Source: Mycobacterium sp. E796 (lineage in GTDB: Bacteria; Actinomycetota; Actinomycetes; Mycobacteriales; Mycobacteriaceae). From it: 32,245 nt of DNA. The stretch covers positions 1-32,245 of the forward strand of contig NZ_LZKK01000301.1 in NCBI RefSeq assembly GCF_001672815.1. Reading direction: 5' to 3'. This document shows positions 15,342 to 24,334 of this stretch, piece by piece. The notes under the pieces are model-generated. The model had not been told where the DNA came from. It saw only the letters and a list, made by a program, of their open reading frames with translations, and did not search any database. Position 1 is the stretch's first letter. Every line of letters begins with the position of its first letter. A program made the position numbers and the translations under genes.

Positions 15342-15373
15342 ACCATACATCTGCTGTGGTTTGTCTTGTCAAG
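15342..15373 (-). promoter_or_regulatory. Rieske gene promoter with overlapping palindromic operator
   Basis: On the minus strand TTGACA (15367-15372) and TATGGT (15342-15347) are separated by 19 nt, and the ATG at 15335 follows 6 nt later. The palindrome cttgtcaag (15365-15373) overlaps the -35 hexamer, a good place for the divergent TetR protein to repress. Confidence 0.5.
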
Positions 15374-15404
15374 GTTCGGCGGGCCCTTGTGCGACGATCA
15401 CGCA

Positions 15405-16013
15405 ATGCGACGCCACGGCTGGTCCGGGGACATCCCGGCGGACGACGACGAAGCGGTCGCTCGCATCATCGACACGGCGCGCGCCGCCATCGACCAACGC
15501 GGCACCGTGAGCGTGTCCGAGGTCGCCCAGAGCCTCGGCGTGACGCGCCAAACCGTCTATCGCTACTTCCCGACCCATGAGGCGCTCCTGGGTGCCACGG
15601 CGCTCTCGGCCGTCGACGCCTTCCTGAATCGGCTCGCCACCCATCTGGGTTCGATCACCGACCCTACCGAGGCCGTGGTGGAGGGCATCGCCTACACCTA
15701 CGAGCAGATCGCCCACGACAAGTACCTCAGCCTGGTATTGCAGCCGGGTAAGGCCAGCGCCCTGACCGCCGGGGTGACCTCGGACATGGCGATCTCGTTC
15801 GGCAGGTCGATCTTGCAAAGGTTCGAAGTCGACTGGGCCGCAGCGGGTTTCACTGCGGGCAAGCTCGATGAACTGGTCGAGGTCATGCTGCGCGTGCTGC
15901 AGTCGCTCATCGTGGACCCCGGACGCCCCGCACGCACCGGAAAGCGGCTACGCGCCTTCCTGACGGACTGGATCGCGCCGTCAGTGCGTGCGCATTCCGT
16001 CGTGCGGCGCTGA
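15405..16013 (+). CDS. TetR family transcriptional regulator, divergent from the Rieske oxygenase gene
   Basis: The product has 202 residues. The helix-turn-helix is VSVSEVAQSLGVTRQTVYRYFPTHEALL, the TetR hallmark, at residues 40-67. The C-terminal part is a helical ligand-binding domain ending in LRAFLTDWIAPSV. I start at ATG 15405, which follows GACGAT by 6 nt; an upstream start at 15366 adds 13 residues but overlaps the likely operator. The 70-bp gap to the Rieske start holds a palindrome, so it probably controls that gene and itself. Its inducer is unknown, perhaps the oxygenase substrate. Confidence 0.85.
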   Translation: MRRHGWSGDIPADDDEAVARIIDTARAAIDQRGTVSVSEVAQSLGVTRQTVYRYFPTHEALLGATALSAVDAFLNRLATHLGSITDPTEAVVEGIAYTYEQIAHDKYLSLVLQPGKASALTAGVTSDMAISFGRSILQRFEVDWAAAGFTAGKLDELVEVMLRVLQSLIVDPGRPARTGKRLRAFLTDWIAPSVRAHSVVRR

Positions 16014-16015
16014 AA

Positions 16016-16429
16016 TTACTTCTCCGACAGCACAATTCCGAATTTGGCGCGGGCCGCGTCGGTGACGGGGGTGAACAGGTTGACCAGATTGCCGTCGGGA
16101 TCCCGGAACAACAGGGCCCGGTTTCCCCACGGCATGGTCGTCGGCTCCGTCACGATGTCGGCCACGTGGTCGCGAAGCCGCTCGTAATCCGCGTCCACGT
16201 CCTCGACCAGGAATTCCACTATCGCGCTGCGGTTTGCCGCCGGCTCGGCCGATCCCGCCCCGAACAGCGACACCGTCTTGTCACTGCCGATGGCCAGCGT
16301 GCCGACCGGCGTCGGGATCTCGGCGAAGAGCTCATTGCCCCATACCGCGGAGGCTTCGGTGACCATCTCGTAGAAGCCGACGAGCCGATTGACGTCGGCG
16401 GTGATGATGCGGGTCGAAACAAACTTCAT
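16016..16429 (-). CDS. VOC (glyoxalase-fold) protein
   Basis: The product has 137 residues with a single VOC domain of two beta-alpha-beta-beta-beta units: MKFVSTRIITADVNRLVGFY, then VEFLVEDVDADYERL, and a late WGNRALLFRDPDGNLVNLF, which is the family's strongest motif. The last Glu-type metal ligand position reads Asn-Leu-Val-Asn, so metal binding is uncertain. AGGGG lies just before the ATG at 16429, which makes this start better than the TTG/GTG codons further up. Convergent with the TetR gene (2 nt between the stops). Substrate unknown. Confidence 0.8.
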   Translation of the reverse strand: MKFVSTRIITADVNRLVGFYEMVTEASAVWGNELFAEIPTPVGTLAIGSDKTVSLFGAGSAEPAANRSAIVEFLVEDVDADYERLRDHVADIVTEPTTMPWGNRALLFRDPDGNLVNLFTPVTDAARAKFGIVLSEK

Positions 16430-16516
16430 GGAGCCCCTTCCTGTGGCGGTGTCTAGCGTCGACGCAAGGCTAGGCGCGACCACCGACAAGCCTCCGACAA
16501 GCTTCCGACACGAGCG

Positions 16517-16897
16517 CTAAACCGGGGTCCAGATCCCGTTGTTCCAGAAGCCCCAAGCGTTGACCGTGGGGTTCCACATCAGCCGAGCCCCGGGCGCCCA
16601 CGAGGGCGGGGGTGGCTGCGGCGGCGCCCACCCCGGCGGGGGTCCCCACGGTCCCCAGCCAGGCGGGCCCGGCGCGCCTTGCCAGTCGTGGCAGTGGTTC
16701 CAGTCCCAGTTATAGGCGGTGCCCCAGGCCGGGTCCCACTGATCACCGGGGCACCAGTGACTGCTCGGGACGGGAACCGGAGCCGCCTGCGCCGTGGGTT
16801 CGGAGCCGCCAGCCAGACCGACGGCCAACAAAGCCAACGCGCCCAGGATGCCCGCTGACCGGCGGACCCACGGTCTCGTTTGATTTACCGACGACAT
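16517..16897 (-). CDS. Small secreted Trp/Pro/Gly-rich protein
   Basis: The product has 126 residues. A clear signal peptide runs to about residue 39 (RRSAGILGALALLAVGLAGG then SEPTAQA, with cleavage near AQA-AP). The mature part has no known domain but is extraordinarily rich in Trp, Pro and Gly (WCPGDQWDPAWGTAYNWDWN, then PPGWAPPQPPPPSW). Two cysteines, in HWCPGD and NHCHDW, may form a disulphide. The ending LMWNPTVNAWGFWNNGIWTP resembles other mycobacterial exported proteins of unknown function. The ATG overlaps the TGA of the coiled-coil gene (TGATG), so the two are coupled. No function should be assigned. Confidence 0.75.
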   Translation of the reverse strand: MSSVNQTRPWVRRSAGILGALALLAVGLAGGSEPTAQAAPVPVPSSHWCPGDQWDPAWGTAYNWDWNHCHDWQGAPGPPGWGPWGPPPGWAPPQPPPPSWAPGARLMWNPTVNAWGFWNNGIWTPV

Positions 16898-17289
16898 CAC
16901 TGAGCCGCCGTCCCCTCATCTGGCGAAGCGGCCCGATCCTCGAGACCCCGTCGGGTCTCGGCCACCGCACGCCTGATTTCGGCGTCTTCCCGTTTAGCAG
17001 CGGCCTGGCTGCGCTCCGCCCGTTCGTCGACGCGCCGGAGCCGCTCGCGCTCCCGCTGCGCGGTCGCGCCCTCGCGGTCGTCGGCCGCCTGCTCGCGGTC
17101 GTCGGCGGCCTGCTCGCGGTCGTCGGCGATTCGGTCCCGCTCATCGGCGACGCGTTCTCGTTCGTCGGCGACGCGCTCGCGCCTGGAGAGCTCGATCTCA
17201 CGCCGCGCGAGAGACTCCTCGCGGCTATCCAGCTCGGCTGCGCGTCGTTCGGGTTCGTCCCGCGTTTCGGTGCCGCCATCAACGACCAC
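16897..17289 (-). CDS. Highly charged heptad-repeat coiled-coil protein
   Basis: The product has 130 residues from GTG 17289 (AAGG about 7 nt upstream), nearly all Arg, Glu, Asp and Ala. Five tandem heptads run RVADERE, RVADERD, RIADDRE, QAADDRE, QAADDRE, flanked by further RE-rich helix (LARREIELSRRER and TAQRERERLRRVDERAE). There is no membrane segment or signal. Similar ADDRE repeats occur in mycobacterial regulators with ANTAR or GAF domains, but no such domain is present here, so it is a stand-alone coiled coil. It is coupled to the secreted protein gene by a TGATG overlap. The function is unknown; a scaffold or a nucleic-acid-adjacent spacer are possible. Confidence 0.7.
   Translation of the reverse strand: MVVDGGTETRDEPERRAAELDSREESLARREIELSRRERVADERERVADERDRIADDREQAADDREQAADDREGATAQRERERLRRVDERAERSQAAAKREDAEIRRAVAETRRGLEDRAASPDEGTAAQ
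17071..17175. repeat. Five 21-nt tandem units encoding the coiled-coil heptads
   Basis: Units 17071-17091, 17092-17112, 17113-17133, 17134-17154 and 17155-17175 share the core ctcgcggtcgtcggc. The first three are near identical and the last two have drifted. Each unit encodes one heptad, so copy number can change without breaking the frame. Confidence 0.8.
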
Positions 17290-17339
17290 GGCTTACCTTA
17301 ACGCCGCGCGGCCCCCGACGTAATTGTGGAAGCCCGAGG

Positions 17340-17894
17340 TCACCGGGTAGGCAGCGTTCTGCTCGCCTGCCTTGCGACGCCGGCCACCGTGTTGGCTAGG
17401 TCCGGACGACTTGTGGCAAAAGCACGAATCGCACGATAAAACGACCAAAGTTGGCGGGGAGTAGGGACTTTCGGGATCCAGGCCAACTCCCAATGAATCC
17501 CGTTGATCGGATCGTCAAAGAAAACGGCGTAGTAACCGGGCCAGTACTGCGGGTACTCCTTCGGGGCGTCGGTGACGGGGATATCGTTTGCGATCAAGAA
17601 CTCACGGTGGACGCGGTCGACTTCCCTCCTGCTCCGGGCCCATAGAGCGACGTGATTGATGCCGACCGCCTGGTCGCGGTGCGTCAACTTGTTTCCGGTA
17701 CGGGCCGGCTGAATGCCGATGTAGCTGTGCGGGCTGAGATGACGCGCCATGTAGTAAGTCGACTGGTATTCCATGTTCAAGGACGAGAAGCTGCTGTATC
17801 CGAGCCAGCCGAACAACGCGTCATAGAAGGCGATGGAGTCGTCGTAGTCCAGAACCGCAAACTCGACGTGACAGACACCGCGCCACCGCATCAT
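17340..17894 (-). CDS. Second VOC (glyoxalase/dioxygenase-fold) protein of the variable block
   Basis: The product has 184 residues. The first module is WRGVCHVEFAVLDYDDSIAF with a His-type metal ligand, and the second is GINHVALWARSRREVDRVH with a second His. The late YYAVFFDDPINGIHWELAWI has the Glu ligand, so the metal site (His, His, Glu) looks intact, unlike the VOC protein at 16016. The C-terminal 40 residues are an extra helical tail. GGAGGAGG precedes the ATG pair at 17894/17891, and the second ATG has the better spacing. A small palindrome (17912-17928) lies just upstream. Substrate unknown. Confidence 0.8.
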   Translation of the reverse strand: MMRWRGVCHVEFAVLDYDDSIAFYDALFGWLGYSSFSSLNMEYQSTYYMARHLSPHSYIGIQPARTGNKLTHRDQAVGINHVALWARSRREVDRVHREFLIANDIPVTDAPKEYPQYWPGYYAVFFDDPINGIHWELAWIPKVPTPRQLWSFYRAIRAFATSRPDLANTVAGVARQASRTLPTR

Positions 17895-17911
17895 GCCTCC
17901 TCCGGACCGCT

Positions 17912-17928
17912 TACTACGAAAAGTAGTA
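17912..17928. promoter_or_regulatory. Short inverted repeat upstream of the VOC gene
   Basis: tactac-gaaaa-gtagta lies 18-34 nt before the ATG at 17894. It could be an operator or part of a promoter. The rest of the 17895-18074 gap holds no gene I can support. Confidence 0.3.
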
Positions 17929-18074
17929 CCCGCAACGCCAAGTGCGAAGCACCAGTAAGGCTGATGCCGCCTTGGCTCACGCGAACGGTCATCGCGGCAA
18001 ACCCATTCAGGGCCTGTATTTTCCGGTGACTTGGTCGTATCGTGCTGCCGGAGGGCTACCAGTTAGGAACGCCG

Positions 18075-18554
18075 ATGCGGAAGATACCCCTAGCGACCAT
18101 CGCGCTGGCCACGATGGCTATTCCCGTCGCGGCACCGGCATCAGCCGAGCCGGTGATGGCCGCCGACGAGGTGGTGAATGGGATGTACACCGTCCACTTC
18201 GGCGACGGAAGTATGCAGGATCTGACGTTCAAGGCCACGTCGTGCGGTATCGGCTGCACCCAGGTCGCTTTCTCCAACGCCTCGGGCCAGGCCCAGTTCT
18301 ACGCTGATCACTGGCATCTGGCCCTTCCGCCGAATCCCGCGGCGTGGCGCTGCAATGACGGGACGACACATCGGGGCTTCGAAGAATGGAACTGGGACCC
18401 CATTGCGGGGACTGGCACGATGGTGGTCGTCCGCACCGAGGCCGCTTGCGGGTATTCGGACCACAGCAGCCAACCCATCGCACATCGCTTTACCTTGACC
18501 AAGACGAGTAGTCAGTCGGGGGAGCCAAGCGTTCTTCCGCCCGCCATCGCGTAG
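18075..18554 (+). CDS. Exported protein of unknown function
   Basis: The product has 159 residues from ATG 18075, preceded by AGGA about 7 nt away. A textbook signal peptide (MRKIPLATIALATMAIPVAA then PASA, cleaved before EP) directs export. The mature part contains four Cys in two close pairs of regions (SCGIGC, WRCNDG and AACGY), probably disulphide-bonded outside the cell. It ends with a Ser-rich tail. The start at 18042 would lack a normal signal peptide arrangement, so it is rejected. I recognise no domain; similar Cys-containing exported proteins are common and uncharacterised in mycobacteria. It is convergent with the SnoaL-like gene, with stops adjacent. Confidence 0.75.
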   Translation: MRKIPLATIALATMAIPVAAPASAEPVMAADEVVNGMYTVHFGDGSMQDLTFKATSCGIGCTQVAFSNASGQAQFYADHWHLALPPNPAAWRCNDGTTHRGFEEWNWDPIAGTGTMVVVRTEAACGYSDHSSQPIAHRFTLTKTSSQSGEPSVLPPAIA

Positions 18555-18983
18555 CTACTGCCGCCCTTCCAGCAGATGGGCGTACGGGTCCGCTTCCGCG
18601 CCAACGGATTCCGGCATCGGATAGTACGTCTTGATGAGCAGGTTGCCGTCGTCGTCCCAGGCGAACGTCTCGATGCTGTAAGCCATTTGGACGTTCGGCT
18701 CGGTACCGAAGTGGTTCTCGCACACCCACGCCATCTCGTTCCCGTTGACCTGCACCGTGATCATCTTGATCTTCAGGATCGACTGGAACATGTCGAACGC
18801 CTCCGACGTCGCGGCGGCGAAACCGTGCTTCTCCTCGGTGCCGACGGGGTCGAACATGCGGACCTCGCCGGGGCAGATCGTGCGCCACGACGCCACCCAC
18901 TCGTCCTTCTTGCCCTGATTCCATAAGTCAGCGTGTTTGGCAGCGTGCGCCAAACGAGCCTGGCGGCTCGGAACCTTGCTCAT
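18555..18983 (-). CDS. SnoaL-like / NTF2-fold protein
   Basis: The product has 142 residues in the cone-shaped NTF2 fold. It opens with the helices RLAHAAKHADLWNQGKKDEW, followed by VASWRTICPGEVRMFDPVGT, which matches the usual first strand and the catalytic pocket of SnoaL polyketide cyclases. A beta sheet follows (KMITVQVNGNEMAWVCENHF and AYSIETFAWDDDGNLLIKTY). Members act as cyclases, isomerases or ligand binders; the substrate cannot be told. The ATG at 18983 follows a GGGG about 5 nt upstream. A perfect palindrome 44 nt upstream may be its operator. Confidence 0.75.
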   Translation of the reverse strand: MSKVPSRQARLAHAAKHADLWNQGKKDEWVASWRTICPGEVRMFDPVGTEEKHGFAAATSEAFDMFQSILKIKMITVQVNGNEMAWVCENHFGTEPNVQMAYSIETFAWDDDGNLLIKTYYPMPESVGAEADPYAHLLEGRQ

Positions 18984-19026
18984 CTCAGCCCCATCTCCGG
19001 TCACATCAACGTGATGGTCACGATAG

Positions 19027-19042
19027 CTGGACACCTGTCCAG
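19027..19042. promoter_or_regulatory. Perfect palindrome ctggacacctgtccag, candidate operator of the SnoaL-like gene
   Basis: Seven-bp arms ctggaca and tgtccag surround a 2-nt centre. It lies 44 nt before the SnoaL-like start and 30 nt after the ychF stop on the same strand. The TGGACAnnTGTCCA form is typical of TetR-family operators. No regulator gene is adjacent. Confidence 0.5.
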
Positions 19043-19072
19043 TGGGAAGCCCCAACCGTCTTCGACCGCTGA

Positions 19073-20146
<1,074 letters not shown>

Positions 20147-20155
20147 GGGGAACCA

Positions 20156-20161
20156 AGTCTA
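20156..20161 (-). promoter_or_regulatory. Possible -10 box (TAGACT) close to the ychF start
   Basis: TAGACT on the minus strand is followed by 9 nt and the GTG at 20146, which fits a leaderless or near-leaderless message. Confidence 0.35.
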
Positions 20162-20265
20162 AGGGGCCGACCGCGGCGGTTCGTTCGTGCGTGCGGCTTT
20201 GTTTTTGCGGGGGCACGCCAACCGTCGCTAACAAGGTCTTTACGGGCGTTTCGGCTCATTCCCGG

Positions 20266-20271
20266 TACGGT
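20266..20271 (+). promoter_or_regulatory. Leaderless -10 box (TACGGT) for the DUF6542-type gene
   Basis: TACGGT is followed by 6 nt (ctacat) and the GTG at 20278. No ribosome-binding site is present. This pattern fixes the GTG as the start. Confidence 0.5.
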
Positions 20272-20277
20272 CTACAT

Positions 20278-21420
20278 GTGTCAGCGCAGCGGGAAAGATC
20301 GGCGGTTGAGGCCAACCACCGCTCGATTCACCCCAGGATCCCAGGTGTGCCGTGGTGGGCGGCCCTGCTCATCGCGGTGTCCGCGACCGCCATCGGTTAC
20401 GGCATCGATGCCGGGATGGGCCACAAGGACCTGACGCACGTCTTCGCGGGCTTCTATATAGCCGGTTGCGTGGCCGCGGTACTGGCCGTGCGACAGGAGG
20501 GCGTGTTCACCGCGATCATTCAGCCACCGCTGATTCTTTTCTGCGCGGTCCCCGGCGCCTACTGGATGTTCCACGGACGCAAGCTCGGCAACCTCAAGGA
20601 TCTCCTGATCAACTGCGGGTATCCGCTCATCGAGCGCTTCCCGCTGATGCTGGGGACCGCGGGCGGCGTGCTGCTGATCGGCCTGGTGCGCTGGTATTTC
20701 GGGAAGTCGGCCCCAACGGTCGCAGCCGGCTCCGAGGAAGAGGCCGCAACGGCGACGTCGCGAACCTCCCATTCTTCTTTCAGCGGCATTGGCGCGAAAC
20801 TGAATTCGCTCCTCGGCCTGGCTCGTCGCGAGGACGAGGCGGAGGACGCACCGGCCACCGGCTCCAAGCGAACCCGCGCGTCCGGACGGTCCGCGAACGC
20901 CGCCTCGAGGGGCCGCCGGACGGCGAGCACCGACAGGTCCGCCGCGCGTTCGAGCCGGAGCCACTCCCGGCGAGCGCGACCGCCGCTTCACGACGAGGGC
21001 GAACCCGCAACCGACCGGCCGCGACGCCGGCGCCCGGCACCGCCACGTGACTTCGACGCCGCCGAGCCCCCGCCGCGGCCGCGTCGCCGCCAACGGCCGT
21101 CGGGCGATCCCGACCCGCGGGAAATGCGTCGCGAGCCGCGCGCCCGCCGCGATCCCTACGACCGGCCGACTCCCCGGAGCAGCCGCTTCGACGGCTACGA
21201 GCCGCCCAGCGAGCGCTACGACCGGTACGAGTCATACGAGCCCCCGCGCCGTCGCCCCTCCCCGAGCGGCAACGGCAACTCGACCCACCACCCGATTTCA
21301 CGGGTGCGCTACCGCGGGGAGACCCCGTTGAGCGAGCCCAGGGAACCGCGAGCCGAGCGCCGGGGTAGTTCCCGCGCGCAACGCGGCTTCCCGGCTGAAT
21401 CCTGGGAGTACGAGGGTTAG
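20278..21420 (+). CDS. DUF6542-type multi-pass membrane protein with long Arg/Pro-rich tail (Rv1111c-type)
   Basis: The product has about 380 residues. Three to four membrane helices occupy the first 140 (VPWWAALLIAVSATAIGYGI, then FAGFYIAGCVAAVLAV, IIQPPLILFCAVPGAYWMF and LMLGTAGGVLLIGLVRWYFG). From about residue 150 the chain is a disordered, very basic tail of Arg, Pro, Ser and Asp with Tyr-rich RYDRYESYEPP. Such tails often lie in the cytoplasm and bind proteins, nucleic acid or phospholipid. The N-terminal part matches a conserved actinobacterial domain (DUF6542) of unknown role. It is divergent from ychF and convergent with ispH, with no gap at the ispH stop. Confidence 0.8.
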   Translation: MSAQRERSAVEANHRSIHPRIPGVPWWAALLIAVSATAIGYGIDAGMGHKDLTHVFAGFYIAGCVAAVLAVRQEGVFTAIIQPPLILFCAVPGAYWMFHGRKLGNLKDLLINCGYPLIERFPLMLGTAGGVLLIGLVRWYFGKSAPTVAAGSEEEAATATSRTSHSSFSGIGAKLNSLLGLARREDEAEDAPATGSKRTRASGRSANAASRGRRTASTDRSAARSSRSHSRRARPPLHDEGEPATDRPRRRRPAPPRDFDAAEPPPRPRRRQRPSGDPDPREMRREPRARRDPYDRPTPRSSRFDGYEPPSERYDRYESYEPPRRRPSPSGNGNSTHHPISRVRYRGETPLSEPREPRAERRGSSRAQRGFPAESWEYEG

Positions 21421-22428
21421 CTAGCGCGACGACCGGATCTCGCGGGGCAGCGCGAACACCAGGGTCTCCTGGGCCGTCGTCACCGGCTGCACCACGTCGA
21501 AGCCGCAGTCGGCGAGCCGCTCGAGCACACCGCGCACCAGCACCTCGGGCACCGACGCACCGGAGGTGACGCCCACCGTCGTGACACCCTCCAACCACGC
21601 CGGGTCGATGTCGTCGGCGCAGTCGACCAGGTGCGCGGCCGCGGTGCCGCCGCCCAGCGCCACCTCGACGAGCCGCACCGAGTTCGACGAGTTGCGCGAC
21701 CCGACGACGATGACCAGCTCGCATTCGGGCGCCATCGCCTTGACGGCGACCTGGCGGTTCTGGGTTGCGTAGCAGATGTCGTCGCTGGGCGGGTCCTGCA
21801 GCTTCGGGAAGCGTTGGCGCAGCCGCTCGACGATCTCCATCGTCTCGTCGACCGAGAGCGTGGTCTGCGAGAGCCAGACCACCTTGTTCTCGTCGCGCAC
21901 CGTCACGTTGTCCACCGCGGCCACGCCGTCGACCAGCTGCACGTGCTCGGGCGCCTCGCCGGCGGTCCCGACGACCTCCTCGTGCCCTTGGTGGCCGATG
22001 AGCAGGATGTCGTAGTCGTCCCGGGCGAAGCGCCTGGCCTCGTTGTGCACCTTGGTGACCAGGGGGCAGGTGGCGTCGATGGTCTGCAGGTTGCGTTCGG
22101 CGGCGGCGGCGTAGACGGTCGGCGCGACGCCGTGCGCGGAGAACACCACGATGGCGCCCTCGGGTACCTCGTCGGTCTCCTGCACGAAAATGGCGCCGGC
22201 CTTCTTCAGCGTGTCGACGACGTGCCGGTTGTGCACGATCTCGTGGCGCACGTAGACGGGGGCGCCGTGCTTCTCCAGGGCGCGCTCGACCGTCTCGACG
22301 GCCCGGTCCACCCCCGCGCAGTAGCCACGCGGCTCCGCCAGGAGCACCCTCTTGCGGGCTGGGTCGTCGGCTACCGAGCTGGCTGGTCCCACAGAGCCGG
22401 GAATTCCCATGTCAACAGTCGGCGGCAT
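21421..22428 (-). CDS. ispH: 4-hydroxy-3-methylbut-2-enyl diphosphate reductase
   Basis: The product has 335 residues. The three Fe-S cysteines are Cys37 (GYCAGVDRA), Cys121 ([11 protein letters not shown]) and Cys219 ([10 protein letters not shown]). [19 protein letters not shown] and [12 protein letters not shown] give the other conserved His and Thr residues. The enzyme makes IPP and DMAPP from HMBPP, the last MEP-pathway step, with a [4Fe-4S] cluster. TACCCT lies 7 nt before ATG 22428, which fixes a leaderless start; this gives the same length as I recall for the second LytB protein of M. tuberculosis. A further upstream start (22506) would overlap the divergent gene at 22494. Confidence 0.93.
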   Translation of the reverse strand: MPPTVDMGIPGSVGPASSVADDPARKRVLLAEPRGYCAGVDRAVETVERALEKHGAPVYVRHEIVHNRHVVDTLKKAGAIFVQETDEVPEGAIVVFSAHGVAPTVYAAAAERNLQTIDATCPLVTKVHNEARRFARDDYDILLIGHQGHEEVVGTAGEAPEHVQLVDGVAAVDNVTVRDENKVVWLSQTTLSVDETMEIVERLRQRFPKLQDPPSDDICYATQNRQVAVKAMAPECELVIVVGSRNSSNSVRLVEVALGGGTAAAHLVDCADDIDPAWLEGVTTVGVTSGASVPEVLVRGVLERLADCGFDVVQPVTTAQETLVFALPREIRSSR

Positions 22429-22435
22429 GACATTC

Positions 22436-22441
22436 AGGGTA
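22436..22441 (-). promoter_or_regulatory. Leaderless -10 box (TACCCT) for ispH
   Basis: TACCCT on the minus strand, then 7 nt, then ATG 22428. Confidence 0.5.
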
Positions 22442-22493
22442 CCGGCCGGCGGTCGGCTTGGACTTATCCGCCGGTTGAGGCAGTCTTGGACCC

Positions 22494-23084
22494 ATGGCCA
22501 CTGCACCGTACGGAGTTCGGCTGATAGTCGGCGCGGCGACAGTCGCTGTCGAGGAGACCATGAAGCTGCCGAAAACCATCCTGATGTACCCCATGACGCT
22601 GGCCAGCACGGCGGCGCACATTGTGATGCGATTTCAGCAGAACCTCGCCGAGCTGGTCATCAAGGGCGACAGCACGCTGGAGTCGATCTTTCCGCCCAAG
22701 GACGAGAAGCCGGAGTGGGCGACCTTCGACGAGGACCTGCCCGAAGACGACGGGGCCGCAGCGGCGGACGGCGACGAAACCGAGCGGCGCGCCGAGGGGC
22801 GGTTCGCGCTGTACTCGGTGGCCGAGGCCCACGAGGACGCCAGCGCGCTCGTCAAACCCGCGAAGCAATCGAAGAAGCCCGCGGCCAAACCGACCGTCGC
22901 GCAGCCCGCGGTGGCGGCTGAACTCGACTACCCGACGCTGACGCTGGCCCAGCTGCGCGCCAGGCTGCAGTCGCTGAGCGTCGACGAGCTCGAGGCCCTG
23001 CTGGCCTACGAACAGGCCACCAAGGCCCGGGCGCCGTTCCAGACTCTCCTCGCCAACAGGATCACCCGCGCGAACGCGAAGTGA
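22494..23084 (+). CDS. Lipid droplet-associated protein (Rv1109c-type)
   Basis: The product has 196 residues. The first 60 are amphipathic and hydrophobic ([20 protein letters not shown], then [20 protein letters not shown]), suited to membrane or lipid-droplet surface binding. A charged acidic linker ([17 protein letters not shown]), a Lys/Ala stretch, and a C-terminal helix [20 protein letters not shown] follow. The last part resembles the short C-terminal motif of actinobacterial proteins that end TRANAK. From memory, the mycobacterial homolog is annotated as lipid-droplet associated. It overlaps xseA by 4 nt (GTGA), so the three genes to 24566 form one operon, though the functional link to exonuclease VII is unclear. 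Confidence 0.75.
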   Translation: MATAPYGVRLIVGAATVAVEETMKLPKTILMYPMTLASTAAHIVMRFQQNLAELVIKGDSTLESIFPPKDEKPEWATFDEDLPEDDGAAAADGDETERRAEGRFALYSVAEAHEDASALVKPAKQSKKPAAKPTVAQPAVAAELDYPTLTLAQLRARLQSLSVDELEALLAYEQATKARAPFQTLLANRITRANAK

Positions 23085-24334
23085 CCCGAGCGGCCAATCC
23101 CGAACCCAACTCCGCGGAGAACCCCTTTCCGGTGCGCGCGGTAGCGGTGCGCGTCGCGGGCTGGATCGACAAGCTGGGCATCGTCTGGGTCGAGGGGCAG
23201 CTGGCCCAGATCACGATGCGCCCCGACTCCAAGACGGTGTTCATGGTGCTGCGCGACCCGGCCGCCGACATGTCGCTGACCGTGACGTGCTCGCGTGACC
23301 TGGTGGCAAACGCGCCCGTGAAACTCGCCGAGGGCACCCAGGTGGTGGTCTGCGGCAAGCCGTCGTTCTACACCGGCCGCGGCACATTCTCGTTGCGGCT
23401 CAGCGAGATTCGCGCGGTGGGCATCGGCGAGCTCTTGGCGCGCATCGACCGGCTGCGCCGGCTGCTCGACGCCGAAGGGCTCTTCGACCCGCGGCTCAAG
23501 CGACCAATCCCCTTCCTGCCCAACATGATCGGGCTGATCACCGGCCGCGCGAGCGCCGCCGAACACGACGTGACGACCGTCGCCGGCGCCCGCTGGCCCG
23601 GGGTGCGTTTCGCGGTGCGCAACACCGCCGTGCAGGGACCCAACGCGGTCGCGCAGATCGTCGAGGCGCTGGCCGAACTCGACCACGACGTCGATGTCGA
23701 CGTGATCGTGCTGGCCCGCGGCGGGGGCAGCGTCGAGGACCTGCTGCCGTTCTCCGACGAAACGCTGTGCCGCGCGATAGCGGCCTGCCGCACCCCGGTG
23801 ATCAGCGCGATCGGGCACGAGCCCGACAACCCGCTGTGCGATCTGGTCGCCGACCTGCGCGCCGCGACCCCCACCGACGCCGCCAAGAAGGTGGTTCCCG
23901 ACACCGCGGCCGAGCAGCGGCTGGTCGACGACCTGCGCCGGCGCAGCGCGCAGGCCCTGCGCAACTGGGTGTCCCGCGAACAGCGCGCGCTGATCCAGCT
24001 GCGCAGCCGCCCGGTGCTGGCCGAGCCGCTGACCGCGCTGACCGCCCGCGCCGACGAGATCCACCGCGCCCGCTCCGCGGTGCGCCGCGACATCCGGCGG
24101 CTGGTCGCAGCCGAGACCGACCGCGTCGGCCACCTGGGCGCGCGGCTGGCCACGCTGGGCCCCGCGGCCACCCTGGCCCGCGGCTACGCCGTCGTGCAGA
24201 CCGTTCCCGACGCGGGGCCCGCGGCGGTGCTGCGTTCGGTCGACGACGCGCCGCCGGGCATGCGGCTGCGGGTGCGGGTGGCCGACGGCGCCGTCGCGGC
24301 CGTGAGCGAGGGGGTGTCCGATGGCGGCCAATGA
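23081..24334 (+). CDS. xseA: Exodeoxyribonuclease VII large subunit
   Basis: The product has 417 residues. An N-terminal OB-fold ([20 protein letters not shown]) precedes the catalytic core with [57 protein letters not shown] and DAAKKVVPD. The C-terminal half is the long helical region that binds XseB subunits, and GYAVVQ closes the chain. Exonuclease VII degrades single-stranded DNA from both ends and takes part in mismatch repair and damage tolerance. Its GTG start overlaps the stop of the preceding gene, and it overlaps xseB by 14 nt. Confidence 0.94.
   Translation: MTRAANPEPNSAENPFPVRAVAVRVAGWIDKLGIVWVEGQLAQITMRPDSKTVFMVLRDPAADMSLTVTCSRDLVANAPVKLAEGTQVVVCGKPSFYTGRGTFSLRLSEIRAVGIGELLARIDRLRRLLDAEGLFDPRLKRPIPFLPNMIGLITGRASAAEHDVTTVAGARWPGVRFAVRNTAVQGPNAVAQIVEALAELDHDVDVDVIVLARGGGSVEDLLPFSDETLCRAIAACRTPVISAIGHEPDNPLCDLVADLRAATPTDAAKKVVPDTAAEQRLVDDLRRRSAQALRNWVSREQRALIQLRSRPVLAEPLTALTARADEIHRARSAVRRDIRRLVAAETDRVGHLGARLATLGPAATLARGYAVVQTVPDAGPAAVLRSVDDAPPGMRLRVRVADGAVAAVSEGVSDGGQ

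Noticed and set aside
17071..17175. Could the 21-nt tandem units be a CRISPR array?
   Set aside because: Units are directly adjacent with no spacers and encode in-frame heptads.
16612..17301. Plus-strand frame opposite the coiled-coil gene with hydrophobic LAVVGGLLAVVG repeats
   Set aside because: The apparent membrane segments are the complement of the RE/AD-rich heptads; no start signal or neighbour supports it.
17293..17493. Small minus-strand frame between the coiled-coil gene and the VOC gene
   Set aside because: Overlaps the end of the VOC gene in another frame, with no start signal or family resemblance.
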